Below are positions 7,887 through 16,775 of a stretch of 64,000 nt of DNA, piece after piece (position 1 is the first letter of the stretch; each line of letters opens with the position of its first letter). This DNA is from Gluconobacter japonicus (lineage in GTDB: Bacteria > Pseudomonadota > Alphaproteobacteria > Acetobacterales > Acetobacteraceae): assembly GCF_002723975.1 (NCBI RefSeq), contig NZ_BEWO01000010.1, positions 62,001 to 126,000 of the forward strand, written 5' to 3'. The notes beneath the pieces were generated by a model. That model had not been told where the DNA came from. It made no database searches and saw only the letters and a program-made list of their open reading frames with translations. The position numbers were made by a program, and so were the translations under genes.

Positions 7887-10394
7887 ATGACTGCAACATC
7901 ACCCCGTCCATCACGGACGACAGAAACAGCTTTGAAAATTCTCGCACTGGATCTTCACTGGACCTGGAACCATGAAGCCGATCTTCTGTGGCAAAGTATC
8001 AATCCTGACCTCTGGGAAAAAACGCGCAATCCCTGGATTACGCTGACTAGGACACCCAAATCAGACCTTGCAGCAGCTCTGAGTGATCCTGACACCAAGG
8101 CGTTGATAAAAGCCAGTATGGCGCGACGGAAGTACGAACTCGAACGGCGTACCTGGTTTACTCAAAAATACCCGGAAAGCAGTCTGTCTGAAGTCGCCTA
8201 TTTCAGCATGGAATTCATGCTTAGCGAGGCTCTTCCCATTTATTCAGGTGGGTTGGGAAATGTAGCCGCCGATCAACTCAAAGCCGCCAGTGATCTGGGT
8301 GTACCAGTTGTCGCGGTAGGGCTCCTGTATGCACAAGGGTATTTCCGGCAGGAAATTACGCCTGAAGGCACGCAGAAAGCCCTTTATCCCTTTAATGACC
8401 CCGCTCATCTCCCTATTCAGCCCGTTCTAACGCCTGACGGCGAATGGTTTCGCCTATCTGTCCAGACTGCGACGGGGGAAATCTGGCTCCGTGCCTGGAA
8501 GGCCGTCATTGGGCGGGCAACCCTGTATCTTCTGGATACGAATGACCCTTCCAACCCTCCCGCCATTCGCTGCATTACCACGCAGCTTTACGGAGGCGAT
8601 GCTGAACTTCGACTGCGTCAGGAAATGGTTCTGGGTATTGGGGGCTGGCGGCTTCTGCATGTTCTCGGACATAGACCAGAGATCTGCCATCTGAATGAAG
8701 GCCATGCAGCCTTCGCCGCATTGGAAAGAGCGCGGTGCATTGCAGAAGACCTGAATATTCCGTTTTCACAAGCACAGATTATCGCTCGGGCTGGGACACT
8801 TTTCACAACCCATACTGCTGTTCCCGCCGGATTTGACCTTTTCCCGCCCAAATTGATCGAAAGCCATCTGACGTTTTATTCGGAAGAACGTCTCGGTCTC
8901 CCCATTCAGGAGTTTCTGGCCCTCGGGAGACTTAATCCGGAGAATACGGATGAGTTTTTCAACATGGCCTATCTGGCCATGAAAAGCAGTTGTGCAGTGA
9001 ATGGTGTCAGTCAATTGCACGGAGAGGTGAGCCGCTCTCTTTTTGCTCCGTTGTTTCCTCGTTGGCCACAAAGGGAAGTTCCGGTTTCCTTTGTTACCAA
9101 TGGCGTTCATACTCCTACGTGGGATTCTGTTGCAGCGGACGATCTTTGGACCAGAATAGCCGGGAAGGGACGCTGGCAGGGAACGCTCGAAGGACTGGGA
9201 GACGCTGTTCGTCATCTGGATGACGAAAGTTTATGGCAGATGAGATGCGCCTCAAGGCGTGGTCTTCTTCAGGCGTTATCCGAGGAGCTTCCCTCCCGAC
9301 AATGTACCGTCGGAGAGGATGGGCTATGGTGCCTGCCAACCCCCGCTCTCAGGCCAGACGCACTTACGATCGGGTTTGCCAGACGATTTGCGACTTACAA
9401 GCGCCCGGATCTTATTCTGCATGATGAGGAACGGCTTGTCAGGCTTCTGAAAGACGAGAACCGCCCTGTTCAGATCATTCTGGCTGGAAAAGCTCACCCC
9501 AAAGACATGGAGGGGCAGGCCATGATTACGCGCTGGGTCAACTTTTGCCAGCGTCAGGATATCGTAGGCAAGGTCGTTTTTCTGGCAGATTACGATATGG
9601 CTCTCGCACAGAAGATGGTCCAGGGCGTAGATCTCTGGCTGAATACGCCGCGTCGTCCGTGGGAAGCCAGCGGCACGAGCGGCATGAAGGTTCTGGTGAA
9701 TGGTGGCCTGAATCTTTCTGAAAGGGACGGATGGTGGGCGGAAGCCTATACCCCGGAAGTCGGATGGGCATTGGGGGATGGGTTGGAGCATGGAGGGGAC
9801 CCGGCTTTCGATCATACCGATGCGCAGGAACTGTATCGACTGCTGGAAGAACACGTTTTGCCAGAGTTTTTTGAGCGCGATGAACAAGGCATTCCTCGGG
9901 CCTGGACCGCCAAAATTCGGGAGAGCATGGCTCGTCTGACACCGGATTTTTCTGCAAACCGCACTGTTCGCGAATATACGGAGACGTTCTATCTGCCTCT
10001 GTCAGAGCGCTACAGAGAGCGGTACCAGATCGATAGGTGCTCTGCCCCCGATATTTTTGACCGTAGTAAAATGCTTCAGGCAGGATGGAGCAGCCTCCGG
10101 ATTGGAGAAGTGGTTATTCCTGATAAGGAGAGTGGTAAATCTCCTCATGCTTTCATCCATCCCGGAACGATCGATCCAAAATTGCTCGATGTTCAGCTTT
10201 ATGCCGAACCAATAGAGGAGAAGGCGCGGATCGTGCCTCTCCATCGAACTGAAGATCTTCAGGATGGGTGGATCGCTTACGAGACAGATGTGAATCTGGA
10301 GGGAGAAATCTCTGATTATACGCTTCGTATCATACCCGTTATGGACGGTCTGTGCGTTCCTCTGGAGGCGCCTTTCATCCTTTGGCAACGATAA
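7887..10394 (+). CDS. glgP: Alpha-glucan (glycogen/maltodextrin) phosphorylase
   Basis: The enzyme releases glucose 1-phosphate from alpha-1,4-glucans using phosphate and pyridoxal phosphate. The ATG at 7887 gives 835 residues; an extension of 28 codons to 7803 has no family-like sequence. Visible motifs are VAYFSMEFMLSEALPIYSGG near the N-terminus, GGLGNVAADQLKAASDLGVP, HLNEGHAAFAALER, TNGVHTPTW, FARRFATYKRPDLIL and the PLP-lysine segment GTSGMKVLVNGG (Lys601). Size and motifs fit the shorter bacterial alpha-glucan phosphorylase branch of GT35 (Thermotoga-like) rather than the E. coli GlgP/MalP branch. No other glycogen gene is next to it. A GGGAG-containing sequence precedes the start. Confidence 0.93.
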   Translation: MTATSPRPSRTTETALKILALDLHWTWNHEADLLWQSINPDLWEKTRNPWITLTRTPKSDLAAALSDPDTKALIKASMARRKYELERRTWFTQKYPESSLSEVAYFSMEFMLSEALPIYSGGLGNVAADQLKAASDLGVPVVAVGLLYAQGYFRQEITPEGTQKALYPFNDPAHLPIQPVLTPDGEWFRLSVQTATGEIWLRAWKAVIGRATLYLLDTNDPSNPPAIRCITTQLYGGDAELRLRQEMVLGIGGWRLLHVLGHRPEICHLNEGHAAFAALERARCIAEDLNIPFSQAQIIARAGTLFTTHTAVPAGFDLFPPKLIESHLTFYSEERLGLPIQEFLALGRLNPENTDEFFNMAYLAMKSSCAVNGVSQLHGEVSRSLFAPLFPRWPQREVPVSFVTNGVHTPTWDSVAADDLWTRIAGKGRWQGTLEGLGDAVRHLDDESLWQMRCASRRGLLQALSEELPSRQCTVGEDGLWCLPTPALRPDALTIGFARRFATYKRPDLILHDEERLVRLLKDENRPVQIILAGKAHPKDMEGQAMITRWVNFCQRQDIVGKVVFLADYDMALAQKMVQGVDLWLNTPRRPWEASGTSGMKVLVNGGLNLSERDGWWAEAYTPEVGWALGDGLEHGGDPAFDHTDAQELYRLLEEHVLPEFFERDEQGIPRAWTAKIRESMARLTPDFSANRTVREYTETFYLPLSERYRERYQIDRCSAPDIFDRSKMLQAGWSSLRIGEVVIPDKESGKSPHAFIHPGTIDPKLLDVQLYAEPIEEKARIVPLHRTEDLQDGWIAYETDVNLEGEISDYTLRIIPVMDGLCVPLEAPFILWQR

Positions 10395-10620
10395 AGGATA
10401 TCTGCGTTGTCGCCAGGGGAGTGGAGTATCATGTCATGAGGTCTGACACGGTACTTTCTCCGTCTGTGCGATCTGTCCCAGGCGTGCACTCATGCAAAAA
10501 AGCGATCCTGGATTAAGAGGCATTATTTTCTTTTGTGTGAGAAAACTTATCTCTCCCGAGCGTTTTCTTTCATAGAGGGCTGCACACGCCTCGTGTTCCA
10601 GCGGCAGCCGGAGAAAGATC

Positions 10621-10821
10621 ATGGAAAAACGTTGGGTTCTTCTAACAATTATTATCGTTCTCGCAGCTCTCATCATGCTGTTGATGTGGTCTAAGCAGAC
10701 CGATCCCGGTACGGTAGGGGCAGGCACACATACAGAGAAAACTGCTCCCCAGGCGCTTAACACCGTGCCTCCGTATCCTTTGAGCCACGGTGTGTTTCAG
10801 TCAATTTGTAGAGCAGCCTAA
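10621..10821 (+). CDS. Small membrane-anchored protein, 66 residues
   Basis: The ATG is preceded by GGAGAAAG at good distance. The protein starts with a short charged end (MEKR), then about 20 hydrophobic residues (WVLLTIIIVLAALIMLLMW), then about 40 polar, proline- and threonine-containing residues that would lie in the periplasm. That makes it a signal-anchored small protein. It converges on the siderophore receptor gene, ending 9 bp before that gene's stop. I do not recognise a family. The strong ribosome-binding site and classic anchor support it as a real gene. Confidence 0.55.
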   Translation: MEKRWVLLTIIIVLAALIMLLMWSKQTDPGTVGAGTHTEKTAPQALNTVPPYPLSHGVFQSICRAA

Positions 10822-10829
10822 AGCCGGCG

Positions 10830-13145
10830 TCAGAAGTTTGATCGGAGCGTAAACATGAAGTTTCTCGGCTCTCCGTAGTAGTTATAGTAGTAAAGATTAC
10901 CGAGGCGCTGGTAGTAACGTTTGTTGGCGATGTTGTTCAATGTTGCAGACAGGGACAGATATTTGTTCCACTGATAGCTGGCTTGAACAGATCCAATGAT
11001 ATAGCCGCCCTGAGTGACGGTGCGGTTGGTACCAAAAGTGCTGGTCTGGGCATTCAGACCACCTCCGATACTCCAAATGTTTTTCTGTGCCCCATGATAA
11101 GGTTCAAAGCGATAATGCGTCCACAGCTTCCACAAGTGCTTGGGTGAGTTCCCGGCATAGGTCAGGCCGGCTTGGGTCGCATTTCCATTATTGACGATCT
11201 TGTTGTCGTTATATGTGTAGCTGGCGTTGATGTCCCATCCTTCCAGCGGGCGACCAATCAGTTCGGCTTCCGCGCCCTGACTGCGGGTCTTGCCGGTAGC
11301 GACATAACAGTCATCCACTCCACCTGGGCCACAGATAGCACCAATCGTACTGTTATAAATTGCTTCGTTCTTCTGGATGATCTTGTAGCCTGACAGGGTC
11401 ATGCCCAGATGGCCTTTAAAGAACTCACCCTTGATACCACCCTCAAGCTGATTGCCTCGAACAGGGGCAAGGCGCCCCGTTGTGTCGAAAGCCGATTGCG
11501 GGGAGAAGGTAGAAACATAGCTGACATAAGCCGTGACGTTTGGACGCAGATGGAGAACGCCGCCGATATAAGGGGTCAGAATACCTTGTTGATCAATGTC
11601 GGTGCTGGTTGTGCCAACGGTTGGGGAAATACGACGCGTCTTGCTGACGTAACCACTGACGCGACCGCCAATCAGAATAGCAAAAGGTGAAATCGGTTTG
11701 ATTTGTGCCTGGCCGTACACGCCCCACTGGGTCGAGGGCTCCCAATAGCGATTGCTGATCGTAGGAAGCGCAAGGGATGGAATAGAGCCTGAGGCCATCA
11801 GCGGAATTCCTCCCAGCGCAGCATAGCTGCGGGAATTTACGCTGGCTCCGCCACCTTCATAGACGTAGCGGTCATAATTAGCGCCCATCATCAGGGTATG
11901 TCGCTGCCCGAAAAGATGCACTGGCCCCGTGACATAGGCATCCAGGCCATCATTGGTTTCGTCATACCGAGTATTGGCGACGACAAAATTTCCGGTTCGG
12001 GCCGCAGCGTTATAGGCATTGAGGTAAGCATATTGCAGCGTTGTATCGGCCGTTCGATGCCGATAGTTGATGCGCCCGCGCCATCCATGTGAAAACAGAT
12101 GCTCAAGTTGAGCTTCTACTTCCGTCATGGGGACTTCGGATTTCCCCCAGTTAGCGCCAACAAAGGTACTAGTTGGCAGATTCAAATCCGCACCGTTGCT
12201 GGCACGGGGCAGGCCCATGTAGCGCGTTGTATCGTTGGTCTGGGACGTGACTGAAACAGTCAGCGTGTCACGGCGGGTCAGATGGACGTCTGTCACGCCA
12301 TAAATCGTCCACCGACGGTCGTAGGCGTTGTTGTAGAACTGATTGCGATCAGTCCCTGCAAAGACGAGACGTGCAGAGATGATCTTTGAATGTGCGATGG
12401 GTCCACCCACGTCCAGTGTGGCGTGATAGTTATTCCATGACCCGGCAGAGAACGAGGCATTTCCCTGGAAATCGTTGGTTGGGCGCTTGTGCACGAAATT
12501 GACGCTACCGCCAGGTGTGCTGGAGCCCTGTAGCATGCCATCCGGTCCGCGCAGAACCTCGATACGGTCATAGATTGCCAGATCATACTGCTGGCTGAGG
12601 GTCAGCCCCCCCATGGATGGAACGCCGTCATACTGCGCCTGCAGAGTAAATCCACGCGCTGTGTATCCGCCAGTTCCGTCTCCATACATGTTGACGTTGA
12701 CACCAGCGACCTGTTTGAGCGCAGCATCAACCGTATTGAGATTCTGATCTTTCATCTGCTGGCTGCTAAGCACCGAGATGGATTGAGGAACGTCCATAGG
12801 CTTGAGCAGCATCTTGGTCGTCGAAACAGCCGAGACAGTATAGGTGCCGGTCCCATCCGTAGATGCGTCCTTGCGGTGACCTTCTACAAGAAGTTGTTCG
12901 ATGCTTCCGGGAGGCTGGTTGTCGTCCTGGGCGTTCGAATGCGCTTGTGTTTTGCTGTCCTGGTGAACGGAAGGGGTTTTGGTCGAAGCCGTGGGAAGGA
13001 GTTTTTTATGTCCGTCTTCAGGTTTCCCAGTATCGTCAGACGTAGCGGCAAATGCGCCAGTCCATGACCCGGACAGCAAAAATGCTGTGAACAACGCAGG
13101 ATAAAGCTTCTTCCGGGGTAAGGAACCCGACAGGACAGGTTTCAT
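10830..13145 (-). CDS. TonB-dependent ferric-siderophore receptor
   Basis: A 771-residue outer-membrane receptor. It begins with a positively charged signal peptide ending near SWTGAFAA, then a polar linker and a TonB-box-like segment (EQLLVEGHR). The plug domain starts at KPMDVPQSISVLSSQQMKDQ and includes IEVLRGPDGMLQGSSTPGGS, the siderophore-receptor version of the plug motif. The rest is beta-barrel with alternating aromatic and polar residues ending in the outer-membrane targeting phenylalanine (RSNF). There is no STN signalling domain. It resembles the FhuE/FpvA-like family. A Fur-like operator lies about 75-95 bases upstream, implying iron repression. Transported siderophore unknown. 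Confidence 0.88.
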   Translation of the reverse strand: MKPVLSGSLPRKKLYPALFTAFLLSGSWTGAFAATSDDTGKPEDGHKKLLPTASTKTPSVHQDSKTQAHSNAQDDNQPPGSIEQLLVEGHRKDASTDGTGTYTVSAVSTTKMLLKPMDVPQSISVLSSQQMKDQNLNTVDAALKQVAGVNVNMYGDGTGGYTARGFTLQAQYDGVPSMGGLTLSQQYDLAIYDRIEVLRGPDGMLQGSSTPGGSVNFVHKRPTNDFQGNASFSAGSWNNYHATLDVGGPIAHSKIISARLVFAGTDRNQFYNNAYDRRWTIYGVTDVHLTRRDTLTVSVTSQTNDTTRYMGLPRASNGADLNLPTSTFVGANWGKSEVPMTEVEAQLEHLFSHGWRGRINYRHRTADTTLQYAYLNAYNAAARTGNFVVANTRYDETNDGLDAYVTGPVHLFGQRHTLMMGANYDRYVYEGGGASVNSRSYAALGGIPLMASGSIPSLALPTISNRYWEPSTQWGVYGQAQIKPISPFAILIGGRVSGYVSKTRRISPTVGTTSTDIDQQGILTPYIGGVLHLRPNVTAYVSYVSTFSPQSAFDTTGRLAPVRGNQLEGGIKGEFFKGHLGMTLSGYKIIQKNEAIYNSTIGAICGPGGVDDCYVATGKTRSQGAEAELIGRPLEGWDINASYTYNDNKIVNNGNATQAGLTYAGNSPKHLWKLWTHYRFEPYHGAQKNIWSIGGGLNAQTSTFGTNRTVTQGGYIIGSVQASYQWNKYLSLSATLNNIANKRYYQRLGNLYYYNYYGEPRNFMFTLRSNF

Positions 13146-13221
13146 GGAATGGTCTGACTACCTCCAGCAAGAATGAGTGTTCGCGGGAATGTTACATATA
13201 TTTCTGCGAACTTTTTATGAA

Positions 13222-13239
13222 GATGATACTCATTCTCAG
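13222..13239. promoter_or_regulatory. Fur-box-like operator of the siderophore receptor
   Basis: The bases GATGATACTCATTCTCAG resemble the classical Fur box (GATAATGATAATCATTATC), keeping the GAT-AT and CATT-TC parts. The site is 77-94 bases upstream of the minus-strand receptor start at 13145, the position expected for an iron-repressed promoter. On the coding strand it reads TGAGAATGAGTATCATC. No other receptor gene in the window has such a site. This is a match by eye only. Confidence 0.55.
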
Positions 13240-13408
13240 AAAGAGCAATATGAAAGTTAAATGTTTTTTCAATATAGAGGTGTTGCGAAGCGATTTTCCA
13301 AGAGTTTTCAGAGGTACCATAAGCCTTGGAAAACCTTTGATATATATACCCCATAGGGGAATCGTTCAGAGGAGGTCTACCGCGCTGGTTTGTCTCACTT
13401 CGTCAATA

Positions 13409-13463
13409 TTGCAATAGCAAAATTAAATTTAATTCAAAAAGTATATTGTTATGTTATAACATA
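13409..13463. repeat. AT-rich block with two perfect 14-bp palindromes
   Basis: AATTAAATTTAATT at 13421-13434 and TATGTTATAACATA at 13450-13463 are both perfect palindromes, preceded by an imperfect TTGC-AATA-GCAA hairpin at 13409-13420. The block is much more AT-rich than its surroundings and sits about 45 bases upstream of the cobalamin riboswitch. It should hold the promoter of the B12 uptake operon, and the palindromes could be operators for a dimeric regulator. Confidence 0.5.
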
Positions 13464-13504
13464 TATGTTTGACTGTTCTGGAGTTTCGGTTATGTCCCTT
13501 GCTC

Positions 13505-13685
13505 ACGGATGGTTCCCCGAAAGGGGATGAAAAGGGAACGCAGTGAAATGCTGTGGCTGCCCCCGCAACTGTAAGTGGTGAGACAAGTCACACGGAGGCT
13601 TTTACGCCCGACCACTGGAGCGTCTGCTTTGGGAAGGTTTGTGACCTGTCATTGATCCGCGAGCCAGGAGACCTGCCATCGAAAA
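13505..13685 (+). promoter_or_regulatory. Cobalamin riboswitch
   Basis: The untranslated leader contains, in order, GGTTCCCC...GGGGATGAAAAGGGAAC, then GCAGTGAAATGCTG, the invariant GCTGCCCCCGCAACTGTAA core (13555-13573), and the B12 box AGCCAGGAGACCTGCC at 13662-13677. These are the conserved elements of the adenosylcobalamin riboswitch in the right order and spacing. Downstream, AGTGAG (13726-13731) can pair with CTCACT (13743-13748), a possible part of the expression platform. The class normally lowers expression when cobalamin is abundant. It lies directly before the receptor/ABC operon, identifying that operon as B12 uptake. Confidence 0.95.
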
Positions 13686-13788
13686 TGGTTACAGACGAAG
13701 CGGAAGGGCGGGGTGCACCGGACGCAGTGAGGGTCTCTTTCTCTCACTCATCGTAGTGACGCATTGTTGAGTGAAGTTTGCGTTATCC

Positions 13789-16014
13789 ATGAGGAAAAAG
13801 AGTTTTTTTTGTGCCCTGCCTGTCGCGGCACTCACCGTGTTCCAGCCAGCATTTGCCCAGACAGAAGATGTTCGGAAGACCGAAATAAAAGCAAAAGAAG
13901 AGCATATCACCGCACATGGCCGGGTACAGTCTCTTAAAGACACAGCGGCAATTGGCGGACGGCTTGGACTAACGGTTCAGCATAACCCTGCAACCATCAA
14001 CGTCATCCAGCGAAGCGTTATGGAGCAGCGGGGCTATGCTCACGCTGAAGAGGCCGCCGATAGTGCCCCGGGCGTGTCATCTGGTGGCTCTCCCGGAAGT
14101 CCGGCCCAGATGATGATGCGTGGCTTCAGTGGAAATCAGGTTCTGATCCTGCGGGACGGGATCTATTATGGCCCAACCACCATGGTAAACCGTCCACTTA
14201 ACAGCTTTAACCTAGAGAGCGTTCAGGTTCTTAAAGGTCCATCATCCGTTCTGTACGGGCAGGGTGCTGTGGGCGGGGCCGTGGACATGCGAACACGCGA
14301 CCCTGCATTCGATGGTCCTCATGCGAATGCGCTTGTGTCCTATGGCAGCTTTAATACCTGGAATGCAGGTGTTGGAGGCTCTGTTCCAATCACTGATACC
14401 TTGGCAATCCGCAGTGATTTCAGCCGCACGTCCTCAGACGGGTATGTTACAGGGGCTGACCCGCACAGTAACGATTTTACGACTACATTGCTCTGGCATC
14501 CTTCTAAGAAGTTCACAGCCCGTCTGAGTGTGGACTATCTCACGGATCGACTTTCAACCTATTACGGTACGCCACTTGTTCCGTTGTCGCAGATCCATGA
14601 TGGGGTCGGTGGGCTATTGTCTTCTTCTAAGGGGCTTGGCGTCAGCCGCTCATCACTGTGGCGATATTACAATACCAAAGACGCCAAAGCAGGCTCAGTC
14701 AACGTGACGCCGACGCTTCATTTAACGTGGCAACCCACTGTAAATACAGCTTTTCATAACAAGACTTATGTCGTGTATGCCAATCGCACATGGAACAATG
14801 CTGAGGCTTACAGCTATATCAGCACCCCAGGCCAGACAGATGCGAGCGGAAACGCAATCGCTCCAGGGCGCGTAGGTCGTGATCGGTTCTATGTTTACAT
14901 GAACCAGCATCAGGTTGGAGACACCGTGGATGGGCAGTTTGATTTCCATCTCTTTGGAATGAAAAACCGTCTCGTGGTTGGCGGGGATGCCTATTATGTA
15001 CGACTGATCCGAAACCGTGGGTTTCCTGATGCCAATTATGCAGATAGCGTTTCTTTGGCTAGCCCGGAACGGACTCAAACAGGTAGCTTTGCCGGCGAGT
15101 ATCCTTACACAAAGTCACCCACAACGATGGTTGATGCCGGTATCTTCATGGAAGATGCTCTGACAATCCGCGATAATTTCAGGGTTGTAGGAGGTTTCCG
15201 TTATGACTGGCTGAAACTGGATCGTCAGAATTACAGGCAGAATGGTACTTTTAACGCGGGAACAAGCTTCAAAGGTACCTATCACCCCGCCAATTTCCGT
15301 ATTGGCCCTGTTTATGATCTAACGGATAACATCAGTCTTTATGGTGTTTATACGACAGCAGAAGACCCGCCAGGCTCCAATATTTTCCTCGTCAATAAAG
15401 GTCAGTTCAGTCAGTTGAGCCACTCTCGACAAGGCGAAATCGGAGCGAAGGGGTCATTCTGGAAAGGGCATCTGACCTCGACGTTATCCCTTTACGATAT
15501 CCGGCGAACCCGCGTTCTGGTAGCGACAGGGGTCGATACCGTTGCAACGGCAGGCGTGCAGAAATCCCGTGGTGTGGAATGGCAGGGGGATCTGACACTT
15601 GGCAAACACTGGAGCCTGTCCGGAAACGTCGCATACACATGGTCGCGATATGGCTCTTTCCATCCGTCAGCATCGGTGAATGCGTCAGGCAATCAAGTCC
15701 CGAATGTTCCTGCGGTGACGGCCAATCTCTGGGGTGTCTGGTCCCGCATTGCGGATCTGCCAGTCGATCTCGGGGCAGGAATGCGATACGTCTCTGCACG
15801 TCAAGGAGATTACGCTAACACACTGAGTTTGAAAGATTATGCTCTGGTTAATCTTTTCGCTGCATGGCACGCTTATCGTGGTGTCACGGTGTATGGCCGG
15901 ATTGACAATGTGGGTAACAAGCACTTCATCCAATGGGCTGACACAAGCTATCCAAGCGAAGTGATGCTCGGAGCCCCACGATCCTTTTCCATCAGCCTTC
16001 AGGCCGGCTTCTGA
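13789..16014 (+). CDS. btuB: TonB-dependent cobalamin receptor (BtuB role)
   Basis: The outer-membrane receptor takes up corrinoids using TonB energy. The ATG at 13789 gives a classic signal peptide (MRKKSFFCALPVAALTVF, cleavage after AFA); a GTG six codons earlier is also open, and neither has a strong ribosome-binding site, as can happen under riboswitch control. The plug contains MMRGFSGNQVLILRDGIYYG and VQVLKGPSSVLYGQGAVGGA. The barrel ends with the terminal phenylalanine SLQAGF. By sequence it looks like the siderophore receptor branch rather than E. coli BtuB; the cobalamin role is inferred from the riboswitch and the downstream ABC genes. It is spaced 2 bp from the ATPase gene. Confidence 0.85.
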   Translation: MRKKSFFCALPVAALTVFQPAFAQTEDVRKTEIKAKEEHITAHGRVQSLKDTAAIGGRLGLTVQHNPATINVIQRSVMEQRGYAHAEEAADSAPGVSSGGSPGSPAQMMMRGFSGNQVLILRDGIYYGPTTMVNRPLNSFNLESVQVLKGPSSVLYGQGAVGGAVDMRTRDPAFDGPHANALVSYGSFNTWNAGVGGSVPITDTLAIRSDFSRTSSDGYVTGADPHSNDFTTTLLWHPSKKFTARLSVDYLTDRLSTYYGTPLVPLSQIHDGVGGLLSSSKGLGVSRSSLWRYYNTKDAKAGSVNVTPTLHLTWQPTVNTAFHNKTYVVYANRTWNNAEAYSYISTPGQTDASGNAIAPGRVGRDRFYVYMNQHQVGDTVDGQFDFHLFGMKNRLVVGGDAYYVRLIRNRGFPDANYADSVSLASPERTQTGSFAGEYPYTKSPTTMVDAGIFMEDALTIRDNFRVVGGFRYDWLKLDRQNYRQNGTFNAGTSFKGTYHPANFRIGPVYDLTDNISLYGVYTTAEDPPGSNIFLVNKGQFSQLSHSRQGEIGAKGSFWKGHLTSTLSLYDIRRTRVLVATGVDTVATAGVQKSRGVEWQGDLTLGKHWSLSGNVAYTWSRYGSFHPSASVNASGNQVPNVPAVTANLWGVWSRIADLPVDLGAGMRYVSARQGDYANTLSLKDYALVNLFAAWHAYRGVTVYGRIDNVGNKHFIQWADTSYPSEVMLGAPRSFSISLQAGF

Positions 16015-16016
16015 TA

Positions 16017-16775
16017 GTGTCAGACATCATGCTGCAGGCTGAAGGATTAGGATACGAGGAGGCCTTGGCTCTGGCGGATTTCTCCGTCAGGGCTGGTGAG
16101 CATATTGCGATTATCGGGCCGAACGGCGCTGGCAAGAGCACTTTGCTAAAACTCCTGGCAGGCTTGTTGAAACCCTCCAGTGGCTGCGTCACACTTGCTA
16201 GCCGACCACTTCATAATCTGACACGGCGAGAAATCGCTCGGCAGATTGCGTGGTTGTCCCAGAGCGATGATGTTGCATCAGAGTTTCTTGTCTCTGATTA
16301 CGTTGCTCTTGGCCGATTACCCTTTCAAGGGACTGAGGCTTCGGCTGAAGGGAAGGCCGCAATACAGACTGCCATTCATCATTGTCGTATCAGTTCATTA
16401 ATGGTGCGCACCATGGGAAGCCTGTCAGGCGGAGAGCGCCAGCGTGTTATGCTGGCGCGCTGTCTGGCGCAAACCCCTCGTATCCTACTGCTGGATGAAC
16501 CGACCAATCATTTGGATTTATCTGCACGTTCAGAACTGCTGACCCTGCTTCGAACGCTTCCCATGACTGTTCTTACTGTTTTGCATGATCTTTCTCTTGT
16601 TCCTGATTTTGCAGATAGAACGCTCCTGTTGAGGGAGGGACGTCTGATTATGGATGACGCGTCCCGGAAGGTTCTGTTTTCGCCGATGTTCGAGCTGGCA
16701 TTTAACCAAAAAGCGCACCAGGTTACGCTCGACGATGGACATGTGTCTCTTTTGTTCAGACCAATACAGCCGTGA
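16017..16775 (+). CDS. btuD: Cobalamin ABC transporter ATPase (BtuD type)
   Basis: This cytoplasmic ATPase powers corrinoid import through the permease encoded two genes on. The 252-residue protein has a Walker A at GPNGAGKST (Lys40), a Q-loop around WLSQSDD, the ABC signature LSGGERQRVMLARCL, Walker B ILLLDEPTNHLD and the switch histidine in LTVLHDLSL. It belongs to the FecE/FhuC/BtuD branch. Translation may start at the GTG at 16017 or the ATG four codons later. It overlaps the next gene by 4 bp (GTGA). The riboswitch far upstream should control it through the shared transcript. Confidence 0.9.
   Translation: MSDIMLQAEGLGYEEALALADFSVRAGEHIAIIGPNGAGKSTLLKLLAGLLKPSSGCVTLASRPLHNLTRREIARQIAWLSQSDDVASEFLVSDYVALGRLPFQGTEASAEGKAAIQTAIHHCRISSLMVRTMGSLSGGERQRVMLARCLAQTPRILLLDEPTNHLDLSARSELLTLLRTLPMTVLTVLHDLSLVPDFADRTLLLREGRLIMDDASRKVLFSPMFELAFNQKAHQVTLDDGHVSLLFRPIQP

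Noticed and set aside
13142..13354. A 70-codon minus-strand frame upstream of the siderophore receptor
   Set aside because: It spans the Fur-like operator and the receptor's leader and has no ribosome-binding site or family-like content.
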